Part shown: one piece after another, positions 42,604-51,879 of the stretch | Layout: each line of letters starts with the position of its first letter | How positions within the stretch are numbered: position 1 is the stretch's first letter | Source: Arcicella sp034519515 | GTDB lineage: Bacteria > Bacteroidota > Bacteroidia > Cytophagales > Spirosomataceae | Assembly (NCBI GenBank): GCA_034519515.1 | Contig: JAXHOK010000055.1 | Location: 129,753 to 193,752 of the forward strand | Length of the DNA stretch: 64,000 nucleotides | Direction: 5' to 3' | The notes under the pieces: generated by a model | Database searches by the model: none | What the model was told of the DNA's origin: nothing | The model's input: the letters and a program-made list of their open reading frames with translations, nothing else | Translations under genes and position numbers: made by a program

Positions 42604-42684
42604 AACTTCCCGAAAGTAGAAACAACTTTCGGGAAGTAGCTTAGGAATTCACTTCCCGAAAGTTACTTCTACTTTCGGGAAGTT
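42604..42684. repeat. Double ACTTCCCGAAAGT hairpin outside a full element
   Basis: Two consecutive hairpins of the GGAGCAT-element core are separated by AGCTTAGGAATTC. The outer terminal repeats of the 158-bp family are missing, so either the ends decayed or the hairpin pair moves alone. It lies between two gene remnants. Confidence 0.75.
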
Positions 42685-42686
42685 GA

Positions 42687-42863
42687 AATAACTTATTAAA
42701 CAGTGTATTAAATAATTTGATAAAAATTCATAAAAGTCAATCAAATCCTGATATTTTGGCAATTGAAGGGTATCAAAGATTAAAATTTCGGTATTCAAAT
42801 CAAGTAAAAGAACTACTACATGAATTTGAAATAGAAGTAGAAATCCACGAAAATACAGTTTGA
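42687..42863 (+). pseudogene. Short open remnant after the DUF6932 gene
   Basis: The frame reads NSVLNNLIKIHKSQSNPDIL, then AIEGYQRLKFRYSNQVKELL and EIEVEIHENTV before a TGA that overlaps the TTG start of the hydrolase. It looks like a coding C-terminus that has lost its 5' part at the hairpin repeat. Family unknown; perhaps the partner gene of the DUF6932 module. Confidence 0.3.
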
Positions 42864-43654
42864 AATCATTGAAATTACATTATCAAAAAATAGGAAATAA
42901 CCCGAAAATCCTGCTCGCCTTTCACGGAATGGGGCAGGATTTTTCGTGTTTTCAAAATTTTGCCCAAACCTTTGAAAATCAATACACTACTTACCTTTTT
43001 GACCTGCCATATCACGGTAAAAGCGTTGGAATAAATGGCAATAATTACGTTAAAAATGAAATTATTACGAAAGAAATTTGGAAGGAATATTTAGCGAAAT
43101 TTTTAGCAGAAAACAACGTCCAAAACTTTTCCGTCATCGGTTTCAGTATAGGCGGAAGATTTGCTCTGGCAACCGTTGAAACATTCACCGAAAGAATCGA
43201 AGAACTCATTTTATTGGCTCCCGATGGCGTAACAGAAGACCCCAAATATATCTTGGCAACTCGTTATGGATTTACTCGCAAGATTTTTAAGTACGTTGTC
43301 CAAAATAATGCAAAATATCACACCTTCGCAGATTTACTCGCACGCAGGGGTATTGTGCATAAAAAAGTAGTAAAATTTGCCAAAATGATGGTGGACTCGC
43401 CTCAAAAACAAGAGCAAATTATCAGGGCTTGGATAGGTTTTCACCAATTACGTTTTAACCTAAATAAATTGACACAACTTATTAATAATCAACAAATTAA
43501 GACTAAAATATTTATGGGAAAATATGATAAATTATTACCCACAAATAGAGTTTTCCCATTGACAAAAAGGCTAAAAAATGTAGAATTAATTGAACTTGAA
43601 GCAACGCATAGAAATTTGATTGAAAAGGTAACTAATTATTTAAAAAATAGCTGA
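42860..43654 (+). CDS. Alpha/beta hydrolase
   Basis: The protein is an alpha/beta-hydrolase fold with oxyanion motif AFHGMGQDFS, the nucleophile elbow GFSIGGR (Ser 96), an acidic residue in FMGKYDKLLP near 220, and the catalytic His in LEATHRNLIEK near 253. The cap region (about 125-190) is helical and basic. The start is a TTG overlapping the preceding stop (TTGA), giving MKSLKLHYQK, which fits the usual first strand. The length of 264 residues is typical. Substrate unknown; relatives act as esterases or lipid hydrolases. Confidence 0.85.
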   Translation: MKSLKLHYQKIGNNPKILLAFHGMGQDFSCFQNFAQTFENQYTTYLFDLPYHGKSVGINGNNYVKNEIITKEIWKEYLAKFLAENNVQNFSVIGFSIGGRFALATVETFTERIEELILLAPDGVTEDPKYILATRYGFTRKIFKYVVQNNAKYHTFADLLARRGIVHKKVVKFAKMMVDSPQKQEQIIRAWIGFHQLRFNLNKLTQLINNQQIKTKIFMGKYDKLLPTNRVFPLTKRLKNVELIELEATHRNLIEKVTNYLKNS

Positions 43655-43713
43655 ATGCCTAAAAAATGAACAAAATCCCATGACATACCGAACATCAAGC
43701 AACGAACATCGAA

Positions 43714-45000
43714 TTAAACCATCAACGGCATCACCAATTTAAACTCACTCCCCTCTCCTATTTTACTTTTCAATTCAATTTTTCCTTTGTGTCCCTCAAT
43801 CATTTCCTTTACGTAATATAACCCCAAACCAAAGCCTTTCACATTGTGTACATCGCCGGTGTGCACTCGAAAAAACTTATTGAAAACCTGTTTTTGGTCA
43901 CGTTCTGCAATACCTATTCCATTATCTTTAATACTGATAATCAAGTCATTAGCGATACTTTCAGTAGTAATTTTAATTATAGGATCACGTTCACAATACT
44001 TCATTCCATTGTCAATCAGGTTATGTAAAACATTGGTGAAATGTAATCTATCGGCTCTAATAATCACTTTTTTAGCTTCTAAATCCACAATCAAGTCTCC
44101 GTTTTTTTCCTTGAAAAGCGGCTCGCAACTGATGGATAAATCCTCTAAAAGTTCGTGAACATCCACTTCTTCAAAGTTTAACTTATCAATTTTTTGGGCA
44201 ATATTAGCAGTTTGTAAAACCGTATCAACGTTCTTTTTCAAGCGTGCTGCCTCCTTCCTAATAATGGCGGCATAGCTCAATAATCGTTCAGGATTATCAA
44301 CAATTTCGGGTTTCATTAGCACTTCGCTCGAAATAGAAATCGTTGAAATAGGCGTTTTAAACTCATGCGTCATGTTGTTAATAAAGTCATTCTGAATTTC
44401 TGAGAGACGCTTTTGCTTAAAAATTAGCATCAATGAATACACAAAAAATGCCATAACTACCAACAAAATTGCCGAAGAGATAAACCAATTATCCAAATCT
44501 CCCAAGAGATACCTTTTTTTATCTGGAAAATGAACGCCAAAATAATAATTTGAGTTAGGAATATTCAAGACAGGAAAATCATACCGCATCGAAGAATCTG
44601 GACGAACGCCATTTTCAGATAATTCTATAAAAGATGAAAAAGTAATTTTTCGTTTATCACAGTCATAAATTCCAAACTCAAAATTGAGTCGGACATCAGT
44701 TTTTACAAATTCTTGTTTCAGAAACTCTTCCAAAATAGCAGGATTAATCGTGTCATTTACCTGTACCGTATAGTAATTTGAAGTAATCCGCTCAACGGGT
44801 TTCAAAATCCTATTGTTCGGATTATTATTGAAATCCAGTAATCGCTTACTCACTTTTCGTAATGCGTCCGTAACTCGCTGATCAAAATCTCGGTCTTCAA
44901 GGTTATAAGCCTGTTTAAACCAAAAATATTGCACCAAAACAACCCCACCCAAAAGCAGAATTGACAATGCCACGAAAATTCTAAGTGTTTTTGAATTCAT
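43714..45000 (-). CDS. Membrane sensor histidine kinase
   Basis: The N-terminal helix (about 9-27) and a second helix at about 172-195 bracket a roughly 145-residue periplasmic sensor region. The kinase core follows: H-box NNMTHEFKTPISTISISSEV with His 212, N-box NVLHNLIDNGMKYC, G1 DNGIGIAERD, and G2 VKGFGLGLYYVKEMI. The C-terminus ends at the ATP domain with no receiver attached. No response regulator gene adjoins it, so its partner is elsewhere. The sensor region has no recognised ligand-binding family. A TATCACGGG palindrome directly precedes the gene. Confidence 0.9.
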   Translation of the reverse strand: MNSKTLRIFVALSILLLGGVVLVQYFWFKQAYNLEDRDFDQRVTDALRKVSKRLLDFNNNPNNRILKPVERITSNYYTVQVNDTINPAILEEFLKQEFVKTDVRLNFEFGIYDCDKRKITFSSFIELSENGVRPDSSMRYDFPVLNIPNSNYYFGVHFPDKKRYLLGDLDNWFISSAILLVVMAFFVYSLMLIFKQKRLSEIQNDFINNMTHEFKTPISTISISSEVLMKPEIVDNPERLLSYAAIIRKEAARLKKNVDTVLQTANIAQKIDKLNFEEVDVHELLEDLSISCEPLFKEKNGDLIVDLEAKKVIIRADRLHFTNVLHNLIDNGMKYCERDPIIKITTESIANDLIISIKDNGIGIAERDQKQVFNKFFRVHTGDVHNVKGFGLGLYYVKEMIEGHKGKIELKSKIGEGSEFKLVMPLMV

Positions 45001-45006
45001 AATTTT

Positions 45007-45068
45007 GTATCACGGGAATCTTTCCCGTGAAGCGTTATCCATTGTGCGGGAAAGATTCCCGTGATACA
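45007..45068. repeat. TGTATCACGGG palindrome, GTACCACGG family
   Basis: TGTATCACGGGAATC at one end and GATTCCCGTGATACA at the other form 22-base perfect arms with an 18-base loop. It fills the gap between ComEC and the kinase, both on the minus strand. Confidence 0.8.
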
Positions 45069-45070
45069 TT

Positions 45071-47221
45071 TCATTCAACATTTAACGAACCAGATTCATT
45101 CAGATTATAATATCTTAATCCTAATTCTTCCGCTTGCAAAGATAATTTATCAGCATACCAGTTAGTGTATGAAGCATCAATTATTAAATTTTTAAATTGT
45201 ACTTTACCAATAATTTGCCCTAAGTCTTTAACTGATTTATTTGCCAAAATTAAATAATCAACCGATACATTTTTAGCCTCAAAATCTTTATGTTTCATGT
45301 TTTTGCCAATCCACAAAAAGGTTTTATCTTGCCACGAAAATATCGTGATGGAGTCAGTACTACAAACATTGACCAATCTGTTTGCATATTTGTAATTTTT
45401 CAATAAATTAACTTTTAACGTATTTCTTATGCCAAGACTTGACCAATAATTATTTACCCGAAAACCAACATCATTTCTACTATCTAAAAAGGCTTTATCA
45501 GCCAAAAAAATGGCATTTTTACCTTCCACAAAAGTAATTCCAGAATGTTTAGGTATGGATAAAATTGTGGATAACTCTTGATTTTGTCTTTGCATTTTTC
45601 CGAGAATCAGTAAAAAAATTAAGTTACCCACAATTCCACAATTTATCCACACCCAGTAATATTTACGAGTTTTCCATAGAGCAATTAATCCAAAAATCAA
45701 GCCATACATCAGCCACATTTCGTAAGTAGAAACCCAAAGAAATTTAGTGATTGAAAACGGCAAATTCTCTACAAAAAGCACGCTTTCGTTCAACCATAAA
45801 ATTGTATATTTCAAACATTGACCTAAAAAATGGGTAATTGCAATTAAGTCAAAATAGAGAAATATGGAGGCTAAAATAACGAAAGATAAACCCACAATAA
45901 GCACGATTGAAGACAATAAAATCACGATGGGATTGGCAAAAAGAAAGTAATTTGGGAACTGATGAAAATAATAAATCGTAATCGGGAAGGTAGCGATTTG
46001 TGCAGCAACTGCTACCGTGGTAACTTTCCACGTTCGGTCGGCAAGCCAATGGAAAATACTTTTATTTTTGTCAACAATAAATAATGGGTTGAGTTTGGGT
46101 TGAAAATAAATCATTCCAAAAACTGCTAAATAAGATAATTGAAAGCCAACGCTAAAAAGAAAGTACGGATTATACAGCAATAATACAAAAACCGAAAAAG
46201 CGACTGTATTGTAAGAATTATGCTTTTTCTGAAAAGTTTGAGCAAATAGAATTATTGAAAACATAATCGTAGAACGCAAAACGGGCGAGGACAAACCCGT
46301 TACAAAAGCATAAAACCAAAGCACACTAAAAATCAAAAAGAAGAAAACGATTTTTCCAGATTTCCCTTTTTTCTTTAATCTTCCGAAAGCCCAGAGTAAA
46401 ACTGCATAAATCACACCTACGTGCAAACCCGAAACCGAAAGAACGTGAATTGCCCCTGCGGCAGAATAGGCTTGCATCAAATCATTTGATAAATCATCCC
46501 GCTGTCCCAAAATCATAGCATTAGCAACTCCATACTGATTTTTACCTTCAACAAAGCCTGTGAGAATCGAATCTGCGTGAGCATTTGTTCGTAGAGCAAA
46601 ATTTATTAAAACGTCAGAGGGTTCAAAATCTATTTTTTCGATGTTTTCTTGTCTTAAATACTGCTGAAATTCAATTTGCTGATAAGATAAATAATGTTTA
46701 TAATCAAATTCTTCTGGATTTTTGGGTGAAGCTATTATTTGTGGAATTCCTTTTACAAAAAAGATGTCTCCGTAACGGGGCTTTTCCACAAAATGATTAT
46801 CAAGATATAAGAGAATTTTTCCCGTAACGGGTAAAATTTCATTACCTATTACAACCGACCGAAGCTCACCCACCGTCTTCCATGAATTTTCTTTTTCTTC
46901 GACCAAGTTATCTACAACAACCTCAAAATATTCAAACTTACCCACATGGTGAGAATAATGTTGAGAATTATTAACTTCCGTTCGGAGGAAAGAAATGACA
47001 TAGCCAGAAAATATCAAAATCAAAGCCCCGAAAATTCCAGAGAGAATTTGGCTTTTGAACCTCGCTCTAAAAACAAAAAAAAAGACAAAACCCACCATCA
47101 GAAAAACAAGAAGTCCAATCAGAAGTTCAAGATTTTGAACAGGAGAATAATGATAGAGAACTATTCCAATAATTAGGAAAAATGTAAAACGAACAAACGG
47201 AAATGCAGAAAAGTGATTCAT
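45071..47221 (-). CDS. comEC: ComEC/Rec2-family DNA uptake channel protein
   Basis: The polytopic protein has an N-terminal pair of helices and an OB-like DUF4131 domain (about 1-210), then the ComEC competence core with AGAIHVLSVSGLHVGVIYAV and LSSPVLRSTIMFSIILFAQ and about eight further helices up to residue 545. It moves single-stranded DNA across the inner membrane during transformation. The C-terminal roughly 165 residues resemble a degenerate metallo-beta-lactamase-like region without the HxHxDH motif, as in many Bacteroidota ComEC proteins. I start at the ATG at 47221 (MNHFSAFPFVRF), seven codons inside the longest frame. Confidence 0.88.
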   Translation of the reverse strand: MNHFSAFPFVRFTFFLIIGIVLYHYSPVQNLELLIGLLVFLMVGFVFFFVFRARFKSQILSGIFGALILIFSGYVISFLRTEVNNSQHYSHHVGKFEYFEVVVDNLVEEKENSWKTVGELRSVVIGNEILPVTGKILLYLDNHFVEKPRYGDIFFVKGIPQIIASPKNPEEFDYKHYLSYQQIEFQQYLRQENIEKIDFEPSDVLINFALRTNAHADSILTGFVEGKNQYGVANAMILGQRDDLSNDLMQAYSAAGAIHVLSVSGLHVGVIYAVLLWAFGRLKKKGKSGKIVFFFLIFSVLWFYAFVTGLSSPVLRSTIMFSIILFAQTFQKKHNSYNTVAFSVFVLLLYNPYFLFSVGFQLSYLAVFGMIYFQPKLNPLFIVDKNKSIFHWLADRTWKVTTVAVAAQIATFPITIYYFHQFPNYFLFANPIVILLSSIVLIVGLSFVILASIFLYFDLIAITHFLGQCLKYTILWLNESVLFVENLPFSITKFLWVSTYEMWLMYGLIFGLIALWKTRKYYWVWINCGIVGNLIFLLILGKMQRQNQELSTILSIPKHSGITFVEGKNAIFLADKAFLDSRNDVGFRVNNYWSSLGIRNTLKVNLLKNYKYANRLVNVCSTDSITIFSWQDKTFLWIGKNMKHKDFEAKNVSVDYLILANKSVKDLGQIIGKVQFKNLIIDASYTNWYADKLSLQAEELGLRYYNLNESGSLNVE

Positions 47222-47342
47222 AATTATTATTTTAGTAATCAATTATACAAAATAGAGAATTATTAGCAAAAAAAGAAATTTTTAAAATTGATTAAAATCT
47301 ACTAATTTCATATTCGTAATATAACCGCTCAACAGCATAATA

Positions 47343-48121
47343 ATGAAATTACGACCGCCATTACTAACTACAATTACCTTTCTACTTTTTTCTATTTCAA
47401 TCTTTTCTCAACGAGTTGTAAAGACAGATGGATTTTCCATTACACCCAAACTTGGTGTGGCAAGTTTAATTGGTGAATTAGGAGAAATCTGGACAATGAA
47501 TCCAAATGTAGGCTTTTGCGTCGAAAAAGGTATTTCCGAAAAAATTTAACGTTTGGTTTAGAAATCATCGGAGGTAATCTTTCGGGTTTGGATAAAGATA
47601 TTTATTCCGCCCGATTCCAAACAGACTTCTTTCAAATTCAAGCCTTAGCACTTTTCAACCTTTCTCGCTTTTCAAAAAATTACCTTAAAAATAATTTTGA
47701 AATTAAGGCTTATACGGGAGCAGGTTGGATTTGGTTTCATACGGATGTTTTTGATTTAAAAATGGGGAATTTCCTGAGAACTACCGCTGACGGCACAACT
47801 CGACATACTCAAATATTTCAGCAAGCAGGGGCTGGGGTGGGAGAAAAAGGTATTTTTTACACTCGGGAATTGGTTATCCCCATAGGATTATTATTAGATT
47901 GGCAATTTGGAGAAAGGATTGGATTGACCACAAATTTTGGTTACAATTGGGTTTATAATGATAAATTAGATGCCACAAATTCTTATAATCTACAAAATCC
48001 AAACATTATCGGAGGCATAAATTCATACAGCGAAACTGCTAATGATGGTTGGATCAATCTTTCAATTGGCTTAAAATATAGATTTCATGTCAAAAAATCT
48101 TGGTTACAAAGAGGTGTATAA
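47343..48121 (+). pseudogene. Outer-membrane beta-barrel protein with a frameshift
   Basis: It starts with a signal peptide (LLTTITFLLFSISIFSQ) and the first barrel strand GFSITPKLGVASLIGELGE, then reaches a run of six A near 47540 where the frame ends (GISEKI, stop). One more A would continue GISEKNLTFGLEIIGGN, and that second frame runs to 48121 through strands such as FEIKAYTGAGWIWFH, GLLLDWQFGERIGLTTNFGY and WINLSIGLKYRFH. A homopolymer sequencing error or a phase-variable tract is possible. Otherwise the protein is truncated. Confidence 0.75.
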
Positions 48122-48129
48122 TAACACAC

Positions 48130-48164
48130 AAAAGCCTTCAAACAAATTTAGTTTGAAGGCTTTT
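48130..48164. terminator. Bidirectional terminator
   Basis: AAAAGCCTTCAAAC and GTTTGAAGGCTTTT pair around AAATTTA between two convergent genes. Confidence 0.85.
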
Positions 48165-48186
48165 CAGTATTTTCTAAAATCGAAAC

Positions 48187-48606
48187 TTAGTCTCTTCGTG
48201 CGTAACGTCTTGACTTTGTAGCTCTGATTTGTCTCATTCTTTCTTCTAATTCCGCAATTACTCTTGCTGAATTTTCTTTACTTGCCTCATAAGTCTCGTT
48301 TAATGACTTATAAGATGCTTGTAACTTGTTGTAATCGTCTAATAAACGATTGTATTTTATGCTCAAAGTCTCGAAAGTTTCTTTGCTATCTTCCTGACAT
48401 TTCACATAATCTTCACTTTTTTTCTTGAACTGACTTTCCAAACTGAAACGGAAACTGCTTAATTCAGCATTTTCTTGACGTTCTTTCAATACTTGACTTT
48501 CGAGGCGGCGAACTTGGTCTTGTAATTCGGTGATTTTTTTGGTATCAGTACAGCTTGACATCGAAACGGCAAGAGCTACAACAATAATGGTAAATTGTTT
48601 TTTCAT
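48187..48606 (-). CDS. Small coiled-coil lipoprotein
   Basis: The lipobox is SMSSC (about Cys 19). The rest is one long charged coiled coil: ITELQDQVRRLESQVLKERQ, then FRFSLESQFKKKSED and YNRLLDDYNKLQASYKSLNE, ending in a basic tail KSRRYARRD. It is likely anchored to a membrane with a rod-like periplasmic part; the length of 139 residues and the basic tail recall Lpp-like or envelope-spacer lipoproteins, though homology is not claimed. No partner gene is evident. Confidence 0.7.
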   Translation of the reverse strand: MKKQFTIIVVALAVSMSSCTDTKKITELQDQVRRLESQVLKERQENAELSSFRFSLESQFKKKSEDYVKCQEDSKETFETLSIKYNRLLDDYNKLQASYKSLNETYEASKENSARVIAELEERMRQIRATKSRRYARRD

Positions 48607-48816
48607 GGGATTTTAAGGGGTTGATAGTCAATTATTTAACTCGCAAACACAATGCCAAGTTTTATTGCCTGTCTGGGTTGTATATTCTTAGTAGTTAATT
48701 TTAACTATTAAAAATAATAAGGATTATTTGAATAACAAAATTAATCGAATTATTTAATATTAGAGTAGTGATGTATTTTTTTTTCAGAATAATTCTTATT
48801 TGAACGTTTTGTTGTT

Positions 48817-48824
48817 TAAATTTG
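48817..48824 (+). promoter_or_regulatory. Putative -7 box for the sulfite/nitrite reductase operon
   Basis: TAAATTTG matches TAnnTTTG, 40 bases ahead of the ATG. A TTTG at 48799 is closer than the usual spacing, so the -33 element is uncertain. Confidence 0.35.
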
Positions 48825-48864
48825 TATTAAATCTATATACTTAATAGACTAATAAGATATTACT

Positions 48865-50967
48865 ATGCAAAGTTTTAGAACAGAACTCGAAAATTCACTT
48901 GTTGAAAAAGACATCGTTGATTTAGCTCGTAAAATAGAATTATTCCGTGAAGGAAAAATTCACGAAGAAAAATTCCGTAGTCTTCGTTTGGCTCGAGGAG
49001 TTTATGGGCAACGCCAGCAAGGTGTGCAGATGATACGGATAAAATTGCCTTACGGAAAGATGACTTTTAAACAATGGAAGCGAATCGCTGATATTTCTGA
49101 TGAATATTCTACGGGAAACCTTCATTTGACCACTCGTCAAGATGTTCAAATTCACTTTGTTTCTTTGGACAGAACGCCCGAGTTATGGTCGAAATTAGAG
49201 CAAGATGATATTACATTGAGAGAGGCTTGCGGCAATACCGTTCGTAACGTAACTGCCTCACCCTCAGCAGGTATTGACCCCAAAGAACCTTTCGATATTA
49301 CGCCTCATGCCGATGCGGTTTTCCGTTATTTCCTTCGCAATCCGATTTGTCAGGAAATGGGACGTAAGTTCAAAATTGCTTTCTCGAATACGGACGAAGA
49401 CACCGCTCTTACCTACATGCACGACATGGGTTTTATTCCAAAAATTCAAGACGGAAAGCGTGGTTTCAAAATCGTGGTTGGTGGTGGTTTGGGTGCCCAG
49501 CCGATGATGGCAAAAGTAGCTTACGAATTTTTGGAAGAAGACCAAATCATTCCGTATTTGGAGGCTACGCTTCGGGTTTTTGACCGTCACGGGGAGAGAA
49601 ATTCAAGACACAAGGCTCGTATCAAGTTTTTGATTCAAAAAATTGGCTTTGAGGCTTTGGTTGAATTAATCGAAAACGAAAGAAAAGCCCTCAAAAATCA
49701 ATCCGTAACGATTGATACTACTTCGGGAAAATGGGCGGTTTTAGACCATGAAATGCCTTCAAAAACGGCAGATTTTAAGGTTGAAACTACCACAGGTTAC
49801 GAACTTTGGAAGGCAACAAACACTTTCGAGCAGAAACAAGCTGGATTTTATGGCGTATATATTCGCATCTTGAATGGTAATATTAGCTCGACAGATTCAC
49901 GCTCTTTGATTGGGCAATTGGAGGGTTATATTGCTGATGATGTGCGTGTTACGATTAATCAAGGTTTGATGTTAAAGTTTGTTCCAGAGGCTAATCTTTC
50001 TTATGTATATGCAGTTTTAGATGCTCACGGATTGGCGGCGGCGGGTGCAAATTCAATGGCGAATATTACGGCTTGCCCAGGAACTGATACTTGTAACTTG
50101 GCAATTTCGGATAGTACCAATATTACTTCAAAATTAGAATCAGTCATTACCGAAGACTTCCCTGAGTTGATTCATAACAACGAAATCAAAATCAAGATTT
50201 CGGGTTGTATGAATTCTTGCGGACAGCACGGTATGGCAAATATTGGCTTTCATGGTTCGTCTCTGAAAGCGGCAGATAAACGTGTTTTACCCGCTTTGCA
50301 AGTGCTTTTGGGCGGTGGAACGGTGGGCGATGGATTAGGCAGAGTGGCGGATAAAGTGATTAAAGTACCTTCAAAAAGAGGTCCAGAGGTGTTGAGAGTA
50401 GTGTTGAATAATTACGAAGAAAATGCCAATGAAGGCGAATATTTCAATGATTATTATGACCGTCAGGGTGAAAAATACTTCTATACTTTGTTGAAACCAG
50501 TGGCAGATTTGACAACTTTGAAAGATGATGATTTCATTGATTGGGGACAATCAGAGCAGTTTGCTACTGAAATTGGTGTGGGTGAATGTGCTTCGGTTAT
50601 CATTGATTTGGTGGCTACTTTATTGTTGGAATCCGTAGAAAAAATGGAATGGACAAATGCCGCTTTTGAAGAAAATCGCTTTGCCGATTCCATCTATCAT
50701 GCGTACAGCGTATTCGTGAGTGCGGCGAAGGCTTTGTTATTGGATAAATCAGTGAGTGCGTCCTCACAAAGTGGCGTAATTGATAAATTTCAAGAGCATT
50801 TTGTGGCAACTGGGGATATTTCTTTGGGTGGAAAAACCTTCCAAGAATTGGTTTTACAGATTAACCAAAATGAACCTTCGGAAGCATTTGCAAAATCGTA
50901 TGTAGCTGATGCTGAGGCATTTTTGAATTTGGCGAAGGTGTATCGAGAGGAGTTAGTAGCGGTTTAG
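48865..50967 (+). CDS. Nitrite/sulfite reductase haemoprotein fused to a HEPN-like domain
   Basis: The N-terminal 560 residues form a siroheme and 4Fe-4S reductase: two ferredoxin-like domains (YGKMTFKQWKRIADISDEYS, TGNLHLTTRQDVQIHFV) and the cluster and siroheme ligands in CPGTDTCNLAISDS (near 411) and SGCMNSCGQHGMANIGFHG (near 450). It reduces sulfite to sulfide or nitrite to ammonia. Residues about 575-700 are a helical HEPN-like domain (VIIDLVATLLLESVEKMEW, RFADSIYHAYSVFVSAAKAL). The next gene makes the siroheme precursor, which supports an assimilatory role. Which anion is the substrate cannot be decided from sequence. Confidence 0.88.
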   Translation: MQSFRTELENSLVEKDIVDLARKIELFREGKIHEEKFRSLRLARGVYGQRQQGVQMIRIKLPYGKMTFKQWKRIADISDEYSTGNLHLTTRQDVQIHFVSLDRTPELWSKLEQDDITLREACGNTVRNVTASPSAGIDPKEPFDITPHADAVFRYFLRNPICQEMGRKFKIAFSNTDEDTALTYMHDMGFIPKIQDGKRGFKIVVGGGLGAQPMMAKVAYEFLEEDQIIPYLEATLRVFDRHGERNSRHKARIKFLIQKIGFEALVELIENERKALKNQSVTIDTTSGKWAVLDHEMPSKTADFKVETTTGYELWKATNTFEQKQAGFYGVYIRILNGNISSTDSRSLIGQLEGYIADDVRVTINQGLMLKFVPEANLSYVYAVLDAHGLAAAGANSMANITACPGTDTCNLAISDSTNITSKLESVITEDFPELIHNNEIKIKISGCMNSCGQHGMANIGFHGSSLKAADKRVLPALQVLLGGGTVGDGLGRVADKVIKVPSKRGPEVLRVVLNNYEENANEGEYFNDYYDRQGEKYFYTLLKPVADLTTLKDDDFIDWGQSEQFATEIGVGECASVIIDLVATLLLESVEKMEWTNAAFEENRFADSIYHAYSVFVSAAKALLLDKSVSASSQSGVIDKFQEHFVATGDISLGGKTFQELVLQINQNEPSEAFAKSYVADAEAFLNLAKVYREELVAV

Positions 50968-50974
50968 TTATTCG

Positions 50975-51026
50975 TTTTTCGATGTTCGATGTTCGGATTT
51001 TGCCCCGAACATCGAACATCGAAAAA
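50975..51026. repeat. Perfect TTCGATGTTCG palindrome
   Basis: The 22-base arms contain TTTTTCGATGTTCGATG and its complement, with loop ATTTTGCC. It lies between the reductase and cobA genes. It is the intergenic counterpart of the repeat inside uvrA. Confidence 0.85.
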
Positions 51027-51039
51027 CTAACATCGAAAA

Positions 51040-51825
51040 ATGAATTTAGAACATTTCCATACCTTAGACCCTCGCCCAAAACTTACTGTTGTGGGTGCAG
51101 GACCTGGTGACCCTGATTTGATTACGGTTAAAGCCATTAAGGCTTTAAAATCAGCAAACGTTGTCCTTTATGATGCTTTAATTGCGGATGAATTATTGGA
51201 TTATTGCCCAGCCGATACTGAAAAAATATACGTGGGAAAACGCCCAGGCGAGAGCCATTCGCAAGATGCCATCAATTTTATGATTGTCGAGAAGGCGTAT
51301 ATGTATGGACACGTAGTACGCTTGAAAGGTGGCGACCCGTTCATCTTTGGGCGTGGAATGGAAGAGATTGAATATGCCAAAAACTTTGGTTTGGAAACGG
51401 CTTATATTCCTGGGGTTTCCTCATCCGTTGCAGCAGCAGGTTATGCAGGTATTCCCCTGACAACCAGAGGAGTAAGTGAAAGTTTTTGGGTAATAACGGG
51501 TACGAAAACGGACGGTTCTTTATCAAAAGATTTAGAAATTGCTTTGCAAACCTCCGCCACGATTGTAGTATTGATGGGCATGAGTAAATTAACCCAAATT
51601 GCTGAGATTTGTGAAGGTTTAGGGAAAGAAAATTTACCAGTAGCCATTATTCAAAATGGAACAACTCAACAGCAAAAGGTAGGGATTGGATTAGCCAAAA
51701 ACTTAAAGAATATTGCCGAAGAAAATAACTTATCGAACCCTGCGGTGATTGTATTGGGCGAAGTGGTGAAATATGCTTCGGTTGAGGAATTGGCTGTGGT
51801 TTCGGAGAAATATAATTATAAATAA
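51040..51825 (+). CDS. cobA: Uroporphyrinogen-III C-methyltransferase
   Basis: The SAM-dependent enzyme makes precorrin-2, the precursor of siroheme used by the upstream reductase. Family motifs are present: LTVVGAGPGDPDLITVKA at the N-terminus, VLYDALIADELL, RLKGGDPFIFGRGMEE near residue 95, and GVSSSVAAAGYAGIPLTTRG. The length of 261 is typical of stand-alone CobA/SUMT; the CysG oxidase-chelatase half is not fused here and is not in the window. It sits in the same direction as the reductase, 72 bases downstream, with only a palindromic repeat between them. Confidence 0.95.
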   Translation: MNLEHFHTLDPRPKLTVVGAGPGDPDLITVKAIKALKSANVVLYDALIADELLDYCPADTEKIYVGKRPGESHSQDAINFMIVEKAYMYGHVVRLKGGDPFIFGRGMEEIEYAKNFGLETAYIPGVSSSVAAAGYAGIPLTTRGVSESFWVITGTKTDGSLSKDLEIALQTSATIVVLMGMSKLTQIAEICEGLGKENLPVAIIQNGTTQQQKVGIGLAKNLKNIAEENNLSNPAVIVLGEVVKYASVEELAVVSEKYNYK

Positions 51826-51843
51826 TGATTTTTTAGGGTGATT

Positions 51844-51879
51844 AAAAAGCCTCTGAATGTGTTTTCAGAGGCTTTTTTG
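51844..51879. terminator. Bidirectional terminator after cobA
   Basis: AAAAAGCCTCTGAA and TTCAGAGGCTTTTTT form a stem around TGTGTT between convergent genes. Confidence 0.88.
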
